Source: Pacificispira spongiicola (GTDB lineage: Bacteria > Pseudomonadota > Alphaproteobacteria > UBA8366 > Aestuariispiraceae). Taken from it: a DNA stretch of 64,000 nt. Below the pieces are notes generated by a model, which was given only the letters and a program-made list of their open reading frames with translations, did no database searches and was not told where the DNA came from. Location: NCBI RefSeq assembly GCF_012926505.1, contig NZ_JABBNT010000002.1, positions 372,001 through 436,000 of the forward strand, in the 5' to 3' direction. Below, piece by piece: positions 26,005 through 35,680 of this stretch; position 1 is the first letter of the stretch, and each line of letters begins with the position of its first letter. The position numbers were made by a program, and so were the translations under genes.

Positions 26005-26655
26005 CTACCCCGCCCGAAGACCTTTCACGAATTCGCCCAGACCGACCTGACGTTTGCGTTTCAGGCGTTCGGAACGCAGAATGGCGCGAACATCGCTGAT
26101 GCTTTGATCCAGGTCCGTGTTCACGATGACCCAATCGTATTCGGGATAGTGGCTCATCTCATCCGCGGCCTTCGCCATGCGGCCCGCGATGACGTCCTGG
26201 CTGTCCTGGGCGCGCGTGTTCAGGCGTCGCTCCAATTCGTGGGAGGACGGCGGCAGGATGAAGACGCGGACCAGATCGTCCAACGCGCTTTCCGCCAATT
26301 GCTGCGTGCCCTGCCAGTCGATATCGAAGAGAACGTCCTTACCCTGGACCAGCGCGTCCATCACGGCGGCACGCGGCGTGCCGTAATAATTGTCGAACAC
26401 TTTCGCATGTTCCAAAAGCTGCCCGCGATTCACCATCAGATCGAATTCGGTCTTGTCGATGAAATGATAATGAACGCCGTCGACCTCCCCCGGCCGTTTG
26501 GGGCGGGTCGTGACCGATACGGACATGGAGATATTGTCGTCGTCTTCCAGGATCGCGCGGGAAATGGTCGACTTCCCCGCCCCGGACGGGGAGGACAGGA
26601 CCAACATCAGGCCGCGTCGGCGGATGGGGTTGAGATCATAGTCGCTCGCGGGCAT
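26005..26655 (-). CDS. gmk: Guanylate kinase
   Basis: 216 residues. It phosphorylates GMP to GDP. The P-loop is LSSPSGAGKST near 20-30; SVTTRPKRPGEVDGVHYHF is the GMP-binding segment and IDWQGTQQL the Walker B region. It follows yicC by 21 bases, the usual order in alphaproteobacteria. Confidence 0.97.
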   Translation of the reverse strand: MPASDYDLNPIRRRGLMLVLSSPSGAGKSTISRAILEDDDNISMSVSVTTRPKRPGEVDGVHYHFIDKTEFDLMVNRGQLLEHAKVFDNYYGTPRAAVMDALVQGKDVLFDIDWQGTQQLAESALDDLVRVFILPPSSHELERRLNTRAQDSQDVIAGRMAKAADEMSHYPEYDWVIVNTDLDQSISDVRAILRSERLKRKRQVGLGEFVKGLRAG

Positions 26656-26676
26656 GTACCGGTTCCTGGCTGAGAA

Positions 26677-27549
26677 CTATTCGAGGTTCTGCACCTGCTC
26701 GCGCAGGCGGTCGATGACGGCTTTGAGGTCTAGGCCGATTCGCGTCAGTTCGATGGCGGAGGATTTGGAGGCCAGGGTATTGGCCTCCCGATTGAATTCC
26801 TGACACAGGAAATCGAAACGGCGGCCGACGCCCGCCCCTTCCGCCAACAGATCCCGTGCGGCGGCGATATGGGCCCGCAGACGGTCCAATTCCTCGCGGA
26901 CATCGGCCTTCACCGCCAGAACGGCGGCTTCCTGTGCCAACCGCTCGGACGGCAAGGCCCCATCCTTCGGCAACAGGTCTTCCAACTGTGCCGCCAGCCG
27001 GGCGCGGATCGCATCCGGCGCCGCATCGGCGGAGGTGGAAGCCGCCGTGACCAGCCCTTCGATTTCGGTCAGGTGATCGATCAGAACCGCGCCGATCCGG
27101 GCCCCTTCTTCCTTTCGGGCGGCGACCAGGGCGTCCAGCGTTTCCCCCAGCGTCGCCTCCACGGCGAACAGGCGCGACTCGTCGTTGAGTGGGTTTTCGT
27201 CGCTATCGGCGGTATCCACAACCCCGCGCACGGTGAGCAACTGGTCCAAGCGGGGCGTTTCGCCGAAGGCACGGCACCGGTCGATCAGCGCTTCCAGCAG
27301 TTCTTCGTTGATGCGGACGGCACTGCGGCCCGCGACGGGGCGGACATCCAGATTGACCGACAAGTTCCCGCGCTTGAAGCGCGCCTGGACGGCCTTGCGG
27401 ACGATCGGGTCGAACCGTTCCCAACCCGACGGCAGGCGCAGGCGCATGTCCAACGCCTTGCCGTTGACGCTGCGCGCCTCCCAAGACCACAGCAATGCCG
27501 CGTCCCCGCCTTCGGAACGCGCAAAGCCCGTCATGCTGGCGACCGTCAT
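26677..27549 (-). CDS. YicC/YloC-family endoribonuclease
   Basis: 290 residues starting MTVASMTGFARSEG, the family signature (SMTGFA/R). YicC proteins are ring-shaped endoribonucleases that act in small RNA turnover. The C-terminus KAVIDRLREQVQNLE also fits (usual ending EQVQN-E). GGGG lies eight bases before the ATG at 27549; the frame stays open further upstream without a better start. It is cotranscribed with gmk. Confidence 0.93.
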   Translation of the reverse strand: MTVASMTGFARSEGGDAALLWSWEARSVNGKALDMRLRLPSGWERFDPIVRKAVQARFKRGNLSVNLDVRPVAGRSAVRINEELLEALIDRCRAFGETPRLDQLLTVRGVVDTADSDENPLNDESRLFAVEATLGETLDALVAARKEEGARIGAVLIDHLTEIEGLVTAASTSADAAPDAIRARLAAQLEDLLPKDGALPSERLAQEAAVLAVKADVREELDRLRAHIAAARDLLAEGAGVGRRFDFLCQEFNREANTLASKSSAIELTRIGLDLKAVIDRLREQVQNLE

Positions 27550-27647
27550 GTTCAAATCCCCCTGCTTCGGTTCGGCGCTTTCTTTCGCATGTGCGGCCCG
27601 GAAAGGGAAGACTTGCCGCCTTTCGGGGAAATCCCCATTCTGCGGCC

Positions 27648-28388
27648 ATGACAACGATCCTGATCACCGGCGCCTCCAGCGGCATTGGGGAGGCCCTGGC
27701 GAAAGCCTATGCCGAGCCGGGAAACCGCCTGTGTCTATCGGGCCGGGATGAAACCCGCTTAAACGCCGTCGCGACGCAATGCCGGGATGCCGGAGCTTCG
27801 GTCGACACCGCCCAATTGGACGTTACGGACCGGGACAGCATGCGGACCTGGATCGAAGCCTGCGACGATGCCGCACCGTTGGATATTGTTGTCGCCAATG
27901 CCGGTATCGCGGGGGAAGCCGATGAAGACGCCGTGCGCCGTATCTTCGACGTCAACCTGACGGGCGTCTTGAACACCGTTCATCCGGCGCTGGATAGAAT
28001 GCTGGCGCGGAAATCCGGAACCATAGCCCTGGTCAGTTCCATTGCCGGAAACCGGGGCTTTCCCAGCGCCCCCGCCTATTCCGCCGCAAAAGCCGCCGTC
28101 CTGGCCTATGCCGAAGGGTTGCGCGGCAAGCATGGGCGCGACGGGGTTACCGTCTGCGCCGTCTGTCCCGGTTTCGTGCGCAGCCGGATCACCGATGCGA
28201 ACGACTTTCCCATGCCCTTCTTTATGGAGGCGGACCGCGCTGCCGCCACCGTTCGCAAGGGATTGGCACGCGGAACGGCGAAGATATCCTTCCCCTGGCA
28301 AATGCGCCTGTCCGGCTGGCTGATGCGGGCGCTGCCCAGTGGCCTGGGAACGACACTGACAGCGCGCCTGCCGGAAAAAGGCAGCTAA
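27648..28388 (+). CDS. Short-chain dehydrogenase/reductase
   Basis: 246 residues of the classical SDR family. The nucleotide motif is TGASSGIGEALA at residues 7-18, NAGIAG marks the NAG motif, and the active site is Ser in VSSIAGNRG with YSAAKAAV (Y-x3-K). The start at 27648 is given by the canonical MTTILITGAS; the frame upstream overlaps the divergent yicC. The substrate is not known. It overlaps the convergent TauE/SafE gene by four bases. Confidence 0.9.
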   Translation: MTTILITGASSGIGEALAKAYAEPGNRLCLSGRDETRLNAVATQCRDAGASVDTAQLDVTDRDSMRTWIEACDDAAPLDIVVANAGIAGEADEDAVRRIFDVNLTGVLNTVHPALDRMLARKSGTIALVSSIAGNRGFPSAPAYSAAKAAVLAYAEGLRGKHGRDGVTVCAVCPGFVRSRITDANDFPMPFFMEADRAAATVRKGLARGTAKISFPWQMRLSGWLMRALPSGLGTTLTARLPEKGS

Positions 28389-29125
28389 AGCGTCGTCATC
28401 GCGATGCCGGTGACGCTGCCCAGGATGACCAGCCCCAATACGACCCGGCGAAAAGCCCGTTCGGAAATCACGCCGAACAGCCGCCGCCCGATCACCACCC
28501 CACCCAGATAGATCGGCAGCAGGGAAAGGCCGAAGATCAACGTATCCCAGGTGAAGACGCCGGAGATCGTCAGCATGACCACGGCGATGGCATCGATCAG
28601 CGCGAAATAGGCGATGATATTGGCGCGTAGCGTCGGCCCCGGCACCTGCGCCGCCACCCATCCCAGAATGACCGCCGGTCCCGGTAGCGCCGCCGCGCCC
28701 TGCATCAGGCCGGACAAGGCACCGGTCACGATGGTGCGCAAACGCGATGCCTCGCCGCTGATTTTCAACCCCGCCAGCAATGCCAAGGCGGTGGCCAAAA
28801 CCATGACGTTGACCGCGACGGCCAATGTTTCGGCCTCCACGAGTTTCAACAGCGCGATCCCGACGGGCATGGCGATAAGGGCCGCGCCTGCCAGCCAGGC
28901 AAGCGCGCGTCTATCGACCTGTTTCCATGCCTCCCGCACCAGCACCAGGGAGGCCGGGCAATCCAGCACCGACAGGACCGGCACCATGAAGGCAGGCGTC
29001 AGCAGCGATGCGCCGATCGGCATCATGATCAGCCCGATACCGAACCCCGAAAGCCCACGCGCAACGCCCGCCGCCGCCGCGAGTCCCGCGACGACACCCC
29101 ATTCCAGGGTAAATAAATTGTCCAC
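28385..29125 (-). CDS. TauE/SafE-family permease
   Basis: 246 residues with about eight hydrophobic helices and the paired glycine-rich motifs of the family (GVARGLSGFGIGLIMMPIGA, and GALSGLMQGAAALPGPAVIL). Members export sulfite, sulfoacetate or other organic acids. It lies nine bases before the ureohydrolase end on the same strand and may be cotranscribed with it. The substrate is not shown. Confidence 0.9.
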   Translation of the reverse strand: MDNLFTLEWGVVAGLAAAAGVARGLSGFGIGLIMMPIGASLLTPAFMVPVLSVLDCPASLVLVREAWKQVDRRALAWLAGAALIAMPVGIALLKLVEAETLAVAVNVMVLATALALLAGLKISGEASRLRTIVTGALSGLMQGAAALPGPAVILGWVAAQVPGPTLRANIIAYFALIDAIAVVMLTISGVFTWDTLIFGLSLLPIYLGGVVIGRRLFGVISERAFRRVVLGLVILGSVTGIAMTTL

Positions 29126-29133
29126 CCGACCTC

Positions 29134-30111
29134 CTAGCCGCGCTTACGCTCGGCAACCTTCTCCGCCATCAGGCACAGAATTTCCCACATGATCGTCACC
29201 CCGGCCAAGGCCGTCGCACCGCTGGCATCGAACGGCGGCGATACTTCCACGACATCGGCACCGACCAGATCGAGACCGCGCAGACCACGGATCATCCTCT
29301 GCGCCTCATGGGTCGAATAGCCGCCGATTTCCGGCGTCCCCGTCCCCGGCGCATAAACCGGATCCATGCCGTCCACATCGAAGGAGATATAAGTCGGACC
29401 GCCGCCGACAACCTCTCGCGCCAAGGCCGCCACCTTATCGGGTCCTAGGTCGAAATATTCCTCGATCTCAACCACGCGGATTCCCTGGGCCAGCCCCCAT
29501 TCCTTGTCGTCGGCCGTATACAGACCGCCACGAATGCCGATCTGGATCACGCGCTTCGGATCCAGGATGCCCTCCTCGATCGCGCGGCGGAACGGGGTGC
29601 CGTGGGTATATTTGGATTCCCCGAAATACCGGTCCCAGGTATCGGTATGGGCGTCGAAATGCACCATCCCGAGGGGCCGCGCCTTGTCCGCGATGGCCCG
29701 CATGATCGGCAGTGTGATCAGATGATCCCCGCCCGCCGTCAGCGGCAGAATGCCCTTTTCGTGGATCGTCCGGAAATGGGTTTCGACGCGGTCCAGCGTG
29801 TCTTCGATCTGGATCGGGTTGACCGGACTGTCGCCCAGATCCGCACAGTTCGCCAGTTCATAGGGCGAAATGCCGGAAACATGGTGATAATTCCGCGTCA
29901 GGGTCGACATGTCGCGCATCTGGCGCGGGCCATGCCGGGCGCCGGCCCGGTTCGTCGTGCCGCCGTCCCACGGAACGCCGGTGATCCCGATATCGACCCC
30001 ATCGGCGTCGTCGGGCGCCAGATGGGGCAGCCGCATGAAGGTCGCGATCCCCGCATAGCGCGGCAGAACCGCGCCGGAGACGGGTTTGAAGTTAGTTTTC
30101 TTGTCGGACAT
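29134..30111 (-). CDS. Ureohydrolase (agmatinase/guanidinobutyrase family)
   Basis: 325 residues. All manganese ligands of the arginase superfamily are present: GGDH (His130), DAHTD (Asp153, His155, Asp157) and SFDVDGMDP. It hydrolyses a guanidino compound, giving urea. The agmatinase group is most likely, but guanidinobutyrase and guanidinopropionase share these motifs. GGGGGAG lies six bases before the ATG at 30111. It lies between a GST and a TauE/SafE permease on one strand, perhaps a small catabolic unit. Confidence 0.9.
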   Translation of the reverse strand: MSDKKTNFKPVSGAVLPRYAGIATFMRLPHLAPDDADGVDIGITGVPWDGGTTNRAGARHGPRQMRDMSTLTRNYHHVSGISPYELANCADLGDSPVNPIQIEDTLDRVETHFRTIHEKGILPLTAGGDHLITLPIMRAIADKARPLGMVHFDAHTDTWDRYFGESKYTHGTPFRRAIEEGILDPKRVIQIGIRGGLYTADDKEWGLAQGIRVVEIEEYFDLGPDKVAALAREVVGGGPTYISFDVDGMDPVYAPGTGTPEIGGYSTHEAQRMIRGLRGLDLVGADVVEVSPPFDASGATALAGVTIMWEILCLMAEKVAERKRG

Positions 30112-30144
30112 GCGGAACTCCCCCTTTTCCAATGCGGCACGCCG

Positions 30145-30771
30145 TCAGGACGGTACGGCCATCCCCTTCTTCACCGCCTCGCGCTCGCCCAGTTCCGTGA
30201 ACCAACGCCAGACATTGGGAAGCCTCTTCAGGTCGATCTGATGCCATTCCCAGCGCGCGACCCAGGGATAGGTGGCGATATCCGCGACGGTGTAATCCCT
30301 ACCGGCCAGATACGGCGCGTCCCCCAAACGCTTATCCATCACGCCGTAAAGGCGGTGCGCTTCCGTGCGATAGCGTTCTTCGGCATATTCCGATTTGCCC
30401 GGATTGAAATGCAGGAAATGGTTTGCCTGCCCGAACATCGGTCCGACGCCGCCCATCTGGAACATCAGCCATTGATGGGTGATGGCCCGCGCGCGCGGAT
30501 CGGACGGCCACAGCGGACTGCCGCATTTTTCCGCCAGATAGACCAGGATCGCACCGGTTTCGAACAGCGCCAGCGGTTCCCCGCCCGGCCCGTCCGGGTC
30601 GACAATGGCGGGAATCTTGTTGTTCGGGCTGATCTTCAGGAAATCCGGCGCGAATTGCTCGTCCTTGCCGATATTCACCGGGATCACCCGATAGGACAGC
30701 CCCATTTCCTCCAGCCCGATGGATACTTTCCGGCCGTTCGGCGTCCCCCAAGTGTATAGGTCGATGGTCAT
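30145..30771 (-). CDS. Glutathione transferase, YfcG/YghU type
   Basis: 208 residues. The thioredoxin-fold N-domain has TPNGRKVSIGLEEMGL, the YfcG/YghU signature in which Thr/Asn contact glutathione, then ISPNNKIPAI and FETGAILVYLA. The helical C-domain has QWLMFQMGGVGPM and DYTVADIATYPW. Relatives act as disulfide-bond reductases with glutathione. It starts directly after the small gene upstream (two-base offset), so both are in one transcript. Confidence 0.9.
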   Translation of the reverse strand: MTIDLYTWGTPNGRKVSIGLEEMGLSYRVIPVNIGKDEQFAPDFLKISPNNKIPAIVDPDGPGGEPLALFETGAILVYLAEKCGSPLWPSDPRARAITHQWLMFQMGGVGPMFGQANHFLHFNPGKSEYAEERYRTEAHRLYGVMDKRLGDAPYLAGRDYTVADIATYPWVARWEWHQIDLKRLPNVWRWFTELGEREAVKKGMAVPS

Positions 30772-30772
30772 T

Positions 30773-31117
30773 TTAGTGATCCGATTCTTCCATGAAGTTC
30801 TTGCCCAGGCCGGTATCGTATTCCAGCCCCGCCTTGGTCAGCGTCACCGCGCCTGTTTCCGGCCCATGCGCCAGGCCCTTTCGGGCCAGGGCAACCCAGA
30901 CCGCCGGATTCGAAAAGCCGCTGGCATCGCGGGCATGCACGACATAGGGACCGACATGGACGTGATCGCCATGGGCATGCGGTACCTGGATCAGGGTCGC
31001 GTCGCCGGATTCCGGGTTGACCACGGCCCCGCCGGGGTGCCGGGCGACGACCTGGGCCAGGACCAGGGTCCGGGCCTGTAGCTTGTTCAGTTTCAACGGG
31101 TTCGGGCGCTGCGCCAT
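30773..31117 (-). CDS. Conserved small protein with histidine-rich motif
   Basis: 114 residues, not recognised. The N-terminus is basic (MAQRPNPLKLNKLQARTLVL). The centre has PHAHGDHVHVGPYVV, which could bind a metal, and the C-terminus is acidic. No signal peptide or membrane segment. AAGGGA precedes the ATG at 31117; the frame is open a little further upstream without a ribosome site. It is coupled to the GST gene. Confidence 0.7.
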   Translation of the reverse strand: MAQRPNPLKLNKLQARTLVLAQVVARHPGGAVVNPESGDATLIQVPHAHGDHVHVGPYVVHARDASGFSNPAVWVALARKGLAHGPETGAVTLTKAGLEYDTGLGKNFMEESDH

Positions 31118-31426
31118 TCTGGTCCCTTTCGATGGTCTGGCCGGGGATGCGACCGTGGGATGCCCCACGTTGTGTCCGCGCTTTGTCGTCAGGACAACCC
31201 TCCCGCCGACCTTTGGTCAACCCTTTCATCATTCTGACACATAACCTGCACGCGGTTGAAACGCTACGCGCGTAGATCAAGACTCGAAAACCGGGGGAAA
31301 CGTCCCGGAAGCGAACGGTGCCGCCGATAAGAGGGCGGATGCCGATTCGTGATGTGTCGTTAGTCGATTAGGGACTGTCATCGGGCGCCCCCTCCTGCCG
31401 AGGGATCCTCCGCCCAAGGGGATCGA
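31118..31426. other. Intergenic leader before phnC with several hairpins
   Basis: No gene is seen here. It contains a perfect palindrome CTACGCGCGTAG (31264-31275), the hairpin CCGGGGGAAACGTCCCGG (31291-31308), and a further GC stem, CCGCC with GGGCGG, just after 31315. CTGACACATAA then CCTGCAC at 31234-31251 weakly resembles a Pho box. The region probably holds the phnC promoter and a structured 5' leader. Confidence 0.4.
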
Positions 31427-32272
<846 letters not shown>

Positions 32273-32351
32273 CGGCGGGCTCGTGCTCGACGGGCGGCGG
32301 GGGGTCCTTCGCCCGGAATGCAGATCACATGGAACACGAAAAGGGTAGACC

Positions 32352-33266
32352 ATGAAAATGAAGCTATTTGCGGCTGCTGCGGCGACCGCTGCCATCATGT
32401 CCGCTGTCGGGGTTGCCCAGGCGGAAGACCTTACCGAAATCCGCATCGGCATCCTGGGCGGCGAAAACGCCAGCGACCGGTTGAAGGCCTATACCTGCCT
32501 GGAAGAAAAAGTCGAAGCGCTGATGGGCGTCGAAGCCTCCGTCTTCGCGCCGGCCGACTATTCCGGCGTCATCGAAGGCCTGCTGGGCGGCAACCTCGAC
32601 CTCGCCTGGCTGGGCGCGTCGGGCTACGCGGCGGTCTACATCGCCGACCCGGAAGCGGTTGAACCGGTCCTGGTCAAGGTGAATACCGACGGCTCCTATG
32701 GCTACTACTCGATCGGATTCGCCCGTGTCGACAGCGGCATCACCAGCCTGGACGACATGAAGGAAAAGGTCTTCGCCTTCGGCGATCCGAACTCCACCTC
32801 CGGCTACCTGATCCCGTCCATCGAAATCCCGCAGAAGGGCTATTCGATGAAGCCGGGCGAATACTTCAAGGACATTAAATTCTCCGGCGGTCACGAACAG
32901 ACCATCGTCGGCGTGTTCAACGGCGACTATGACGGCGGCGTCACCTGGGCCGACGGTCTGGGTACCTGGGAAGAAGGCTTCAATTCCGGCGCGCTGCGCA
33001 AGGCGACCGACGCCGGTCTGGTCGACATGACGGAAATCCGTGAAATTTGGCGCTCGGACGTCATTCCGGAAGGCCCGTTCGTCGTCCGCAAATCCCTGCC
33101 GGAAGACGCGAAGGTCAAACTGACCGGTCTGCTGGCCAGCCTGCCGTCGATGGACCCGGATTGCGCCTATGGCGTCCTGGCCGGTGACGCGAAGGGCCTG
33201 GCCCCGATCACCCACAAGGCCTATGTCAGCGTGATCGAAGCCCGTAAGGCGAAGATCAAAAACTAA
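32352..33266 (+). CDS. phnD: Phosphonate-binding periplasmic protein
   Basis: 304 residues with a signal peptide cleaved after AQA at residue 24 (SAVGVAQAED). The mature protein begins EIRIGILGGENASDRLKAY, the typical PhnD start, and contains the loop YSGVIEGLLGGNLDLAWLG, which forms the phosphonate pocket in relatives. It delivers phosphonate to PhnE1/PhnE2. The gene is strongly codon-biased and should be the most abundant product of the operon. Confidence 0.95.
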   Translation: MKMKLFAAAAATAAIMSAVGVAQAEDLTEIRIGILGGENASDRLKAYTCLEEKVEALMGVEASVFAPADYSGVIEGLLGGNLDLAWLGASGYAAVYIADPEAVEPVLVKVNTDGSYGYYSIGFARVDSGITSLDDMKEKVFAFGDPNSTSGYLIPSIEIPQKGYSMKPGEYFKDIKFSGGHEQTIVGVFNGDYDGGVTWADGLGTWEEGFNSGALRKATDAGLVDMTEIREIWRSDVIPEGPFVVRKSLPEDAKVKLTGLLASLPSMDPDCAYGVLAGDAKGLAPITHKAYVSVIEARKAKIKN

Positions 33267-33347
33267 GTTTCGTTGCGGATCGGCGGCGTCGGGAACACTC
33301 CCGGCGCCGCTGTTCTTTTCCCTTCTCTTACGGTACCGGCGCGACAT

Positions 33348-34205
33348 ATGACCGACAGTACGCTCAGCATCGGACAGCTGCATTCCCATTTCAGCGAGAT
33401 GGAGAAACGGCGGCGACTCTACACCGTCCTGTTCATCGCCGGTTCCCTGATCATCTTCTTCGGCGGCTTCAGCATCGCCGAAAACCTGAATTCCGGCGGG
33501 TTCTGGCAGGGCCTGTCGAAATTCATGGATTATCCGGCGGCGATCGTTTCGGACACGCTGAACGCCGACGACTGGCTGGTGACGATCGTGGGACACGTCC
33601 CGGCATTGATCGAAACCATCAACATGGCGGCGGTTTCGACCCTCTTCGGAACACTGTTCGCCATGATCCTCGCCTTCTGCTCCTCCCGGAATCTCGGCAT
33701 CTTCGCCTGGATCGTGCCGATCGCGCGGCGGCTGATGGATATCACCCGCGCCTTTCCGGAACTGATCATCGCGCTGTTCCTGATTTATCTCCTGGGCGCG
33801 ACGCCGATCCCGGCGATCATCGCGGTCGCGTTCCACACGGCCGGCGCGCTGGGCAAGCTGTTTTCGGAAGTGAACGAGAATATCGACAAGAAACCTTTGG
33901 AAGGATTGCAGGCGACCGGCGCGACCTGGCTTCAACGCATGCGCTTCGGCGTCCTGCCGCAAGTTCTCCCGAACTATTGCAGCTATGCCCTGCTGCGGTT
34001 CGAAATCAACATCCGGGCTTCCGCCATTCTGGGCTTCGTCGGCGCCGGCGGGATCGGTCAGGAATTCCGCACCGCGATCAGCTGGGGCGCGGGCGATCAG
34101 ATTTCCGCCCTGTTCCTGCTGCTGTTCCTCACCATCGTCGCCATCGACCAGATTTCCAGCCGCATCCGCCGCAGTCTCGTCGGCGGCGCGTTCCAGATGG
34201 CCTGA
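33348..34205 (+). CDS. phnE: Phosphonate ABC importer permease 1
   Basis: 285 residues with an N-terminal cytoplasmic stretch and five or six membrane segments. The EAA-type loop that meets PhnC is in KKPLEGLQATGATWLQRMRF, and the downstream LGFVGAGGIGQEF is a permease hallmark. The frame is open 75 bases further upstream, but MTDSTLSIGQL at 33348 is preferred. phnE2 begins 17 bases after the stop. Confidence 0.93.
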   Translation: MTDSTLSIGQLHSHFSEMEKRRRLYTVLFIAGSLIIFFGGFSIAENLNSGGFWQGLSKFMDYPAAIVSDTLNADDWLVTIVGHVPALIETINMAAVSTLFGTLFAMILAFCSSRNLGIFAWIVPIARRLMDITRAFPELIIALFLIYLLGATPIPAIIAVAFHTAGALGKLFSEVNENIDKKPLEGLQATGATWLQRMRFGVLPQVLPNYCSYALLRFEINIRASAILGFVGAGGIGQEFRTAISWGAGDQISALFLLLFLTIVAIDQISSRIRRSLVGGAFQMA

Positions 34206-34221
34206 CGGGAAGGACCGCGCC

Positions 34222-35658
34222 ATGAGCACCATCGCCCATTCCACCGACATGTCGATCAGCCGCGCGGAGGTTCTGAAAACCTCCCGTCGCGCGACGATCT
34301 GGCCGATTGCCGGACTCATCCTCGCGTTCGTCTATCTGGCCTATGCCTGGTTCGCCTTCGATGTCGGCGGCGTGCTGGCCAAGGCCGATTGGGAACGCGG
34401 CGCGCTGATGTCGCGCGACAGTTTCCATTACAAATATCAGGTCGAGTTGGCCCGCCGGAACGACGAATTGTCCGTCACGGTCGAGGGCGGTCGCGGAACG
34501 GAACAGGATCCCCTGCCCGCCTGGATCACCACGGATGGGAAGCAGACCCGCGTTGATCTTGGCGACGGCTATCGCGCCGTGATGAACGCGAACGCATTGA
34601 CCTATACCGAACCGGACGGTCGCCAATTCGTCGCCGAGATCAAAGGGAAGGAAGTCGTCGTCAACGGCTATCGCGCCTTCTTGGACGAAACGGAAAGCCG
34701 GTATCGCTATTTCCCGGAAACGGCGCCGGAGCGGACGAATGTGGTCGACTATGCGGACCTCGTCGCCCTGGGCGTCCTGCCCGACGGATCGTCTTTCGCC
34801 CCGTCGAAGTTCGAATTCCACCCGGACTATTACAAGGATGTGCGCATCACCCGTGCGCAAATCCGGGTACAACGATATTTCTTCGGCTGGGAATATTTCT
34901 GGTTCGGTCCGCAATCGCCGCTGGTCGACAAAAGCGCCGCCGAAGTCTGGGGTATCGTTTGGTCCGGCGATCGGATTGACCCGGCGCTGTCCAACGCCGA
35001 ATTCGTCTTCCTGCAATTCTGGCGGAACCCGGACTGGCAGCATAACGAGATGTTCACCGCGTTGCTGGAAACCCTGTTGATGGCGTTGCTGGGAACTTTT
35101 GTCGCCGCCGGTGTCGGTCTGCCGCTCGGCTTCCTGGCCGCCGCGAATTTCAACCCGATGTTCGCAAGCCGGATGGTGCTGCGCCGCCTGTTCGACTTCC
35201 TGCGCGGCATCGATCAGATCATCTGGTCGCTGATCTTCATCCGCGCCTTCGGTTTGGGGCCGCTGACCGGGTCGCTGGCCATCGCCTTCACCGATACCGG
35301 CACCCTGGGCAAGCTGTTTTCCGAAGCGATCGAAAACATCGACAACAAGCAGGTGGAGGGCGTGCGCTCCACCGGCGCGGCGGCGGTCCAACGCTATCGC
35401 TTCGGCGTGATCCCGCAAATCCTGCCGGTCTTCGTCTCTCAGACACTCTATTACCTGGAATCCAATATCCGGTCGGCGACGGTCATCGGCGCCCTGGGCG
35501 CCGGGGGAATCGGCCTGAAGCTGGTCCAGGCGTTGCAAACCCACAAGGATTGGGAAAACGTCATGTATCTGATCTTCCTGACGCTGATCGTCGTTGTCGC
35601 GATGGATATCGGGTCGGGGTGGCTGCGGCGTAAACTGATCGGCGAAAGCACCCATTGA
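34222..35658 (+). CDS. phnE: Phosphonate ABC importer permease 2 with large periplasmic insert
   Basis: 478 residues, about 200 more than a typical PhnE. After one membrane helix (~28-45) comes a hydrophilic, probably periplasmic segment (~46-265, with EVVVNGYRAFLDETESRYRY), then the regular permease part (from LLETLLMALLGTFVAAGVG) with an EAA loop KQVEGVRSTGAAAVQRYRF and GALGAGGIGLKL. A long second PhnE occurs in other alphaproteobacteria; the insert's job is not known. AAGGA lies seven bases before the start. Confidence 0.9.
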   Translation: MSTIAHSTDMSISRAEVLKTSRRATIWPIAGLILAFVYLAYAWFAFDVGGVLAKADWERGALMSRDSFHYKYQVELARRNDELSVTVEGGRGTEQDPLPAWITTDGKQTRVDLGDGYRAVMNANALTYTEPDGRQFVAEIKGKEVVVNGYRAFLDETESRYRYFPETAPERTNVVDYADLVALGVLPDGSSFAPSKFEFHPDYYKDVRITRAQIRVQRYFFGWEYFWFGPQSPLVDKSAAEVWGIVWSGDRIDPALSNAEFVFLQFWRNPDWQHNEMFTALLETLLMALLGTFVAAGVGLPLGFLAAANFNPMFASRMVLRRLFDFLRGIDQIIWSLIFIRAFGLGPLTGSLAIAFTDTGTLGKLFSEAIENIDNKQVEGVRSTGAAAVQRYRFGVIPQILPVFVSQTLYYLESNIRSATVIGALGAGGIGLKLVQALQTHKDWENVMYLIFLTLIVVVAMDIGSGWLRRKLIGESTH

Positions 35659-35680
35659 TCGGTCCGGAACCTTTTTCTCC

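Noticed and set aside
31234-31251. Pho box before phnC
   Set aside because: CTGACAC and CCTGCAC match the consensus too poorly and lie far (about 180 bases) from the start; kept only as a weak note.
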